Source: Nitrososphaerota archaeon (lineage in GTDB: Archaea > Thermoproteota > Nitrososphaeria > Nitrososphaerales > Nitrosopumilaceae). Taken from it: a DNA stretch of 12,499 nucleotides. Shown here in pieces: positions 12,061-12,499 of this stretch; the first letter of the stretch is position 1, and each line of letters begins with the position of its first letter. The stretch covers positions 1 to 12,499 of the forward strand of contig JADFJY010000029.1 of the NCBI GenBank assembly GCA_022565935.1, read 5' to 3'. The position numbers and the translations under genes are program-made. A model generated the notes under the pieces. It saw nothing but the letters and a program-made list of their open reading frames with translations, ran no database searches and was not told where the DNA came from.

Positions 12061-12499
12061 ATGACATATTCAAAAAAACCACTAGTTGGAATCATTATGG
12101 GTTCTAGTTCAGATAGTAGAATTATGCAAGATGCCGCCGAAATATTAGATGAATTTAAAATTAAACATGAAGATCAAATTGTTTCTGCACATAGAACTCC
12201 ATCCAGATTAGATGAATATGCAAAACATGCTGAAAAAATGAAATTTAAAATAATAATAGCAGGTGCTGGTGGTGCAGCACACTTACCTGGAATGATTGCT
12301 TCACATACAATAATTCCTGTTATTGGAGTACCTATACTAGTTTACAATGACAAACAAACAAAAAAAACTTATACTATGAAATTTTCTGCATTTGGTGGAT
12401 TAGATTCATTATTATCAATTACTGAAATGCCATCAGGTTCTTCTGTTGTATCTGTTGGAATTAATAAAGCGGGCAATGCTGCAATCTATGCAATTAAAA
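12061..12499 (+). CDS. purE: N5-carboxyaminoimidazole ribonucleotide mutase (PurE), 3' end cut by window
   Basis: Class I PurE moves the carboxyl group of N5-CAIR to make CAIR, the step after PurK. The 146 residues visible start at ATG 12061 and include MGSSSDSRIM (13-22), SAHRTPSR (42-49, with catalytic-loop H44), IAGAGGAAHLPGMIA (66-80), GLDSLLSITEMPSGSSVV (113-130) and VGINKAGNAAIYAIK at the window edge. Between the VP of the IGVP motif and GLDSLL there are about 14 more residues (around 93-110, including NDKQTKKTYTMKF) than in the bacterial enzyme I remember, and the NKAGNAA motif is slightly shorter. The stop lies beyond the window. A weak A+T box (TTAATTA, 12032-12038) stands about 26 nt before the ATG, so the mRNA may be leaderless. 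Confidence 0.94.
   Translation, partial: MTYSKKPLVGIIMGSSSDSRIMQDAAEILDEFKIKHEDQIVSAHRTPSRLDEYAKHAEKMKFKIIIAGAGGAAHLPGMIASHTIIPVIGVPILVYNDKQTKKTYTMKFSAFGGLDSLLSITEMPSGSSVVSVGINKAGNAAIYAIK

Noticed and set aside
1..12499. CRISPR array, insertion sequence or integrated element
   Set aside because: No spaced direct repeats, transposase or integrase frame, or terminal inverted repeats were seen in the window.

Overview
The window looks like a piece of a marine ammonia-oxidising archaeon (Nitrososphaerota/Thaumarchaeota, Nitrosopumilus-like). The grounds are: strong A+T richness; an archaeal type II glyceraldehyde-3-phosphate dehydrogenase; an Hjc-type Holliday junction resolvase; a thiolase coupled to a DUF35 zinc-ribbon/OB-fold partner; an F420-type luciferase-like flavoprotein; very short intergenic regions; and genes that begin about 26 nt after TATA-like boxes, as leaderless archaeal genes do. 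Several of these starts are TTG or GTG. The taxon is inferred from gene content and style; no ribosomal RNA is present to prove it.

Layout. 1-481 (+) is the 3' end of GAPDH, convergent with and touching a CNNM/CorC-like membrane protein with CBS domains (478-1731, -). Upstream of that is threonine synthase (1883-3226, -). Across a 98-bp divergent region holding a perfect 9-bp inverted repeat lies a two-gene + strand unit (a helical hypothetical protein, then a 35-aa Cys-rich protein started by an ATGA overlap). It faces a second, similar 38-aa Cys/His-rich protein on the - strand. Next come two - strand hypotheticals (105 and 150 aa), an Hjc-like resolvase started by TTG (4880-5461), and a 65-aa helical protein (5667-5864).

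From 6.0 to 9.2 kb is a metabolic block: a SAM-methyltransferase-like protein (+), convergent with a tight - strand operon of F420/LLM oxidoreductase, thiolase and DUF35 protein. The last two overlap by ATGA, and the thiolase has a GGAGG ribosome site inside the end of the oxidoreductase gene. A 48-aa protein (9320-9466, +) diverges from this operon behind a dyad-symmetric site. It is followed by a short sugar-1-phosphate nucleotidyltransferase (-), a 43-aa zinc-ribbon protein (-), a four-helix membrane protein (-), purK (-) and, divergently, purE, which runs off the window end.

How the genes work together. purK and purE form the two-step route from AIR to CAIR in purine synthesis. GAPDH and threonine synthase are central metabolism. 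The LLM-thiolase-DUF35 operon is probably an acyl-CoA/ketoacyl-CoA module of unknown substrate. The most interesting items are the facing pair of tiny Cys-rich proteins, the overlooked 48-aa and 43-aa genes, a thiolase with an altered C-terminal motif, a 14-residue insertion in PurE, and dyad-symmetric sites in two divergent promoter regions. No mobile element, CRISPR array, tRNA or rRNA was seen. No gene-free stretch exceeds about 210 bases.
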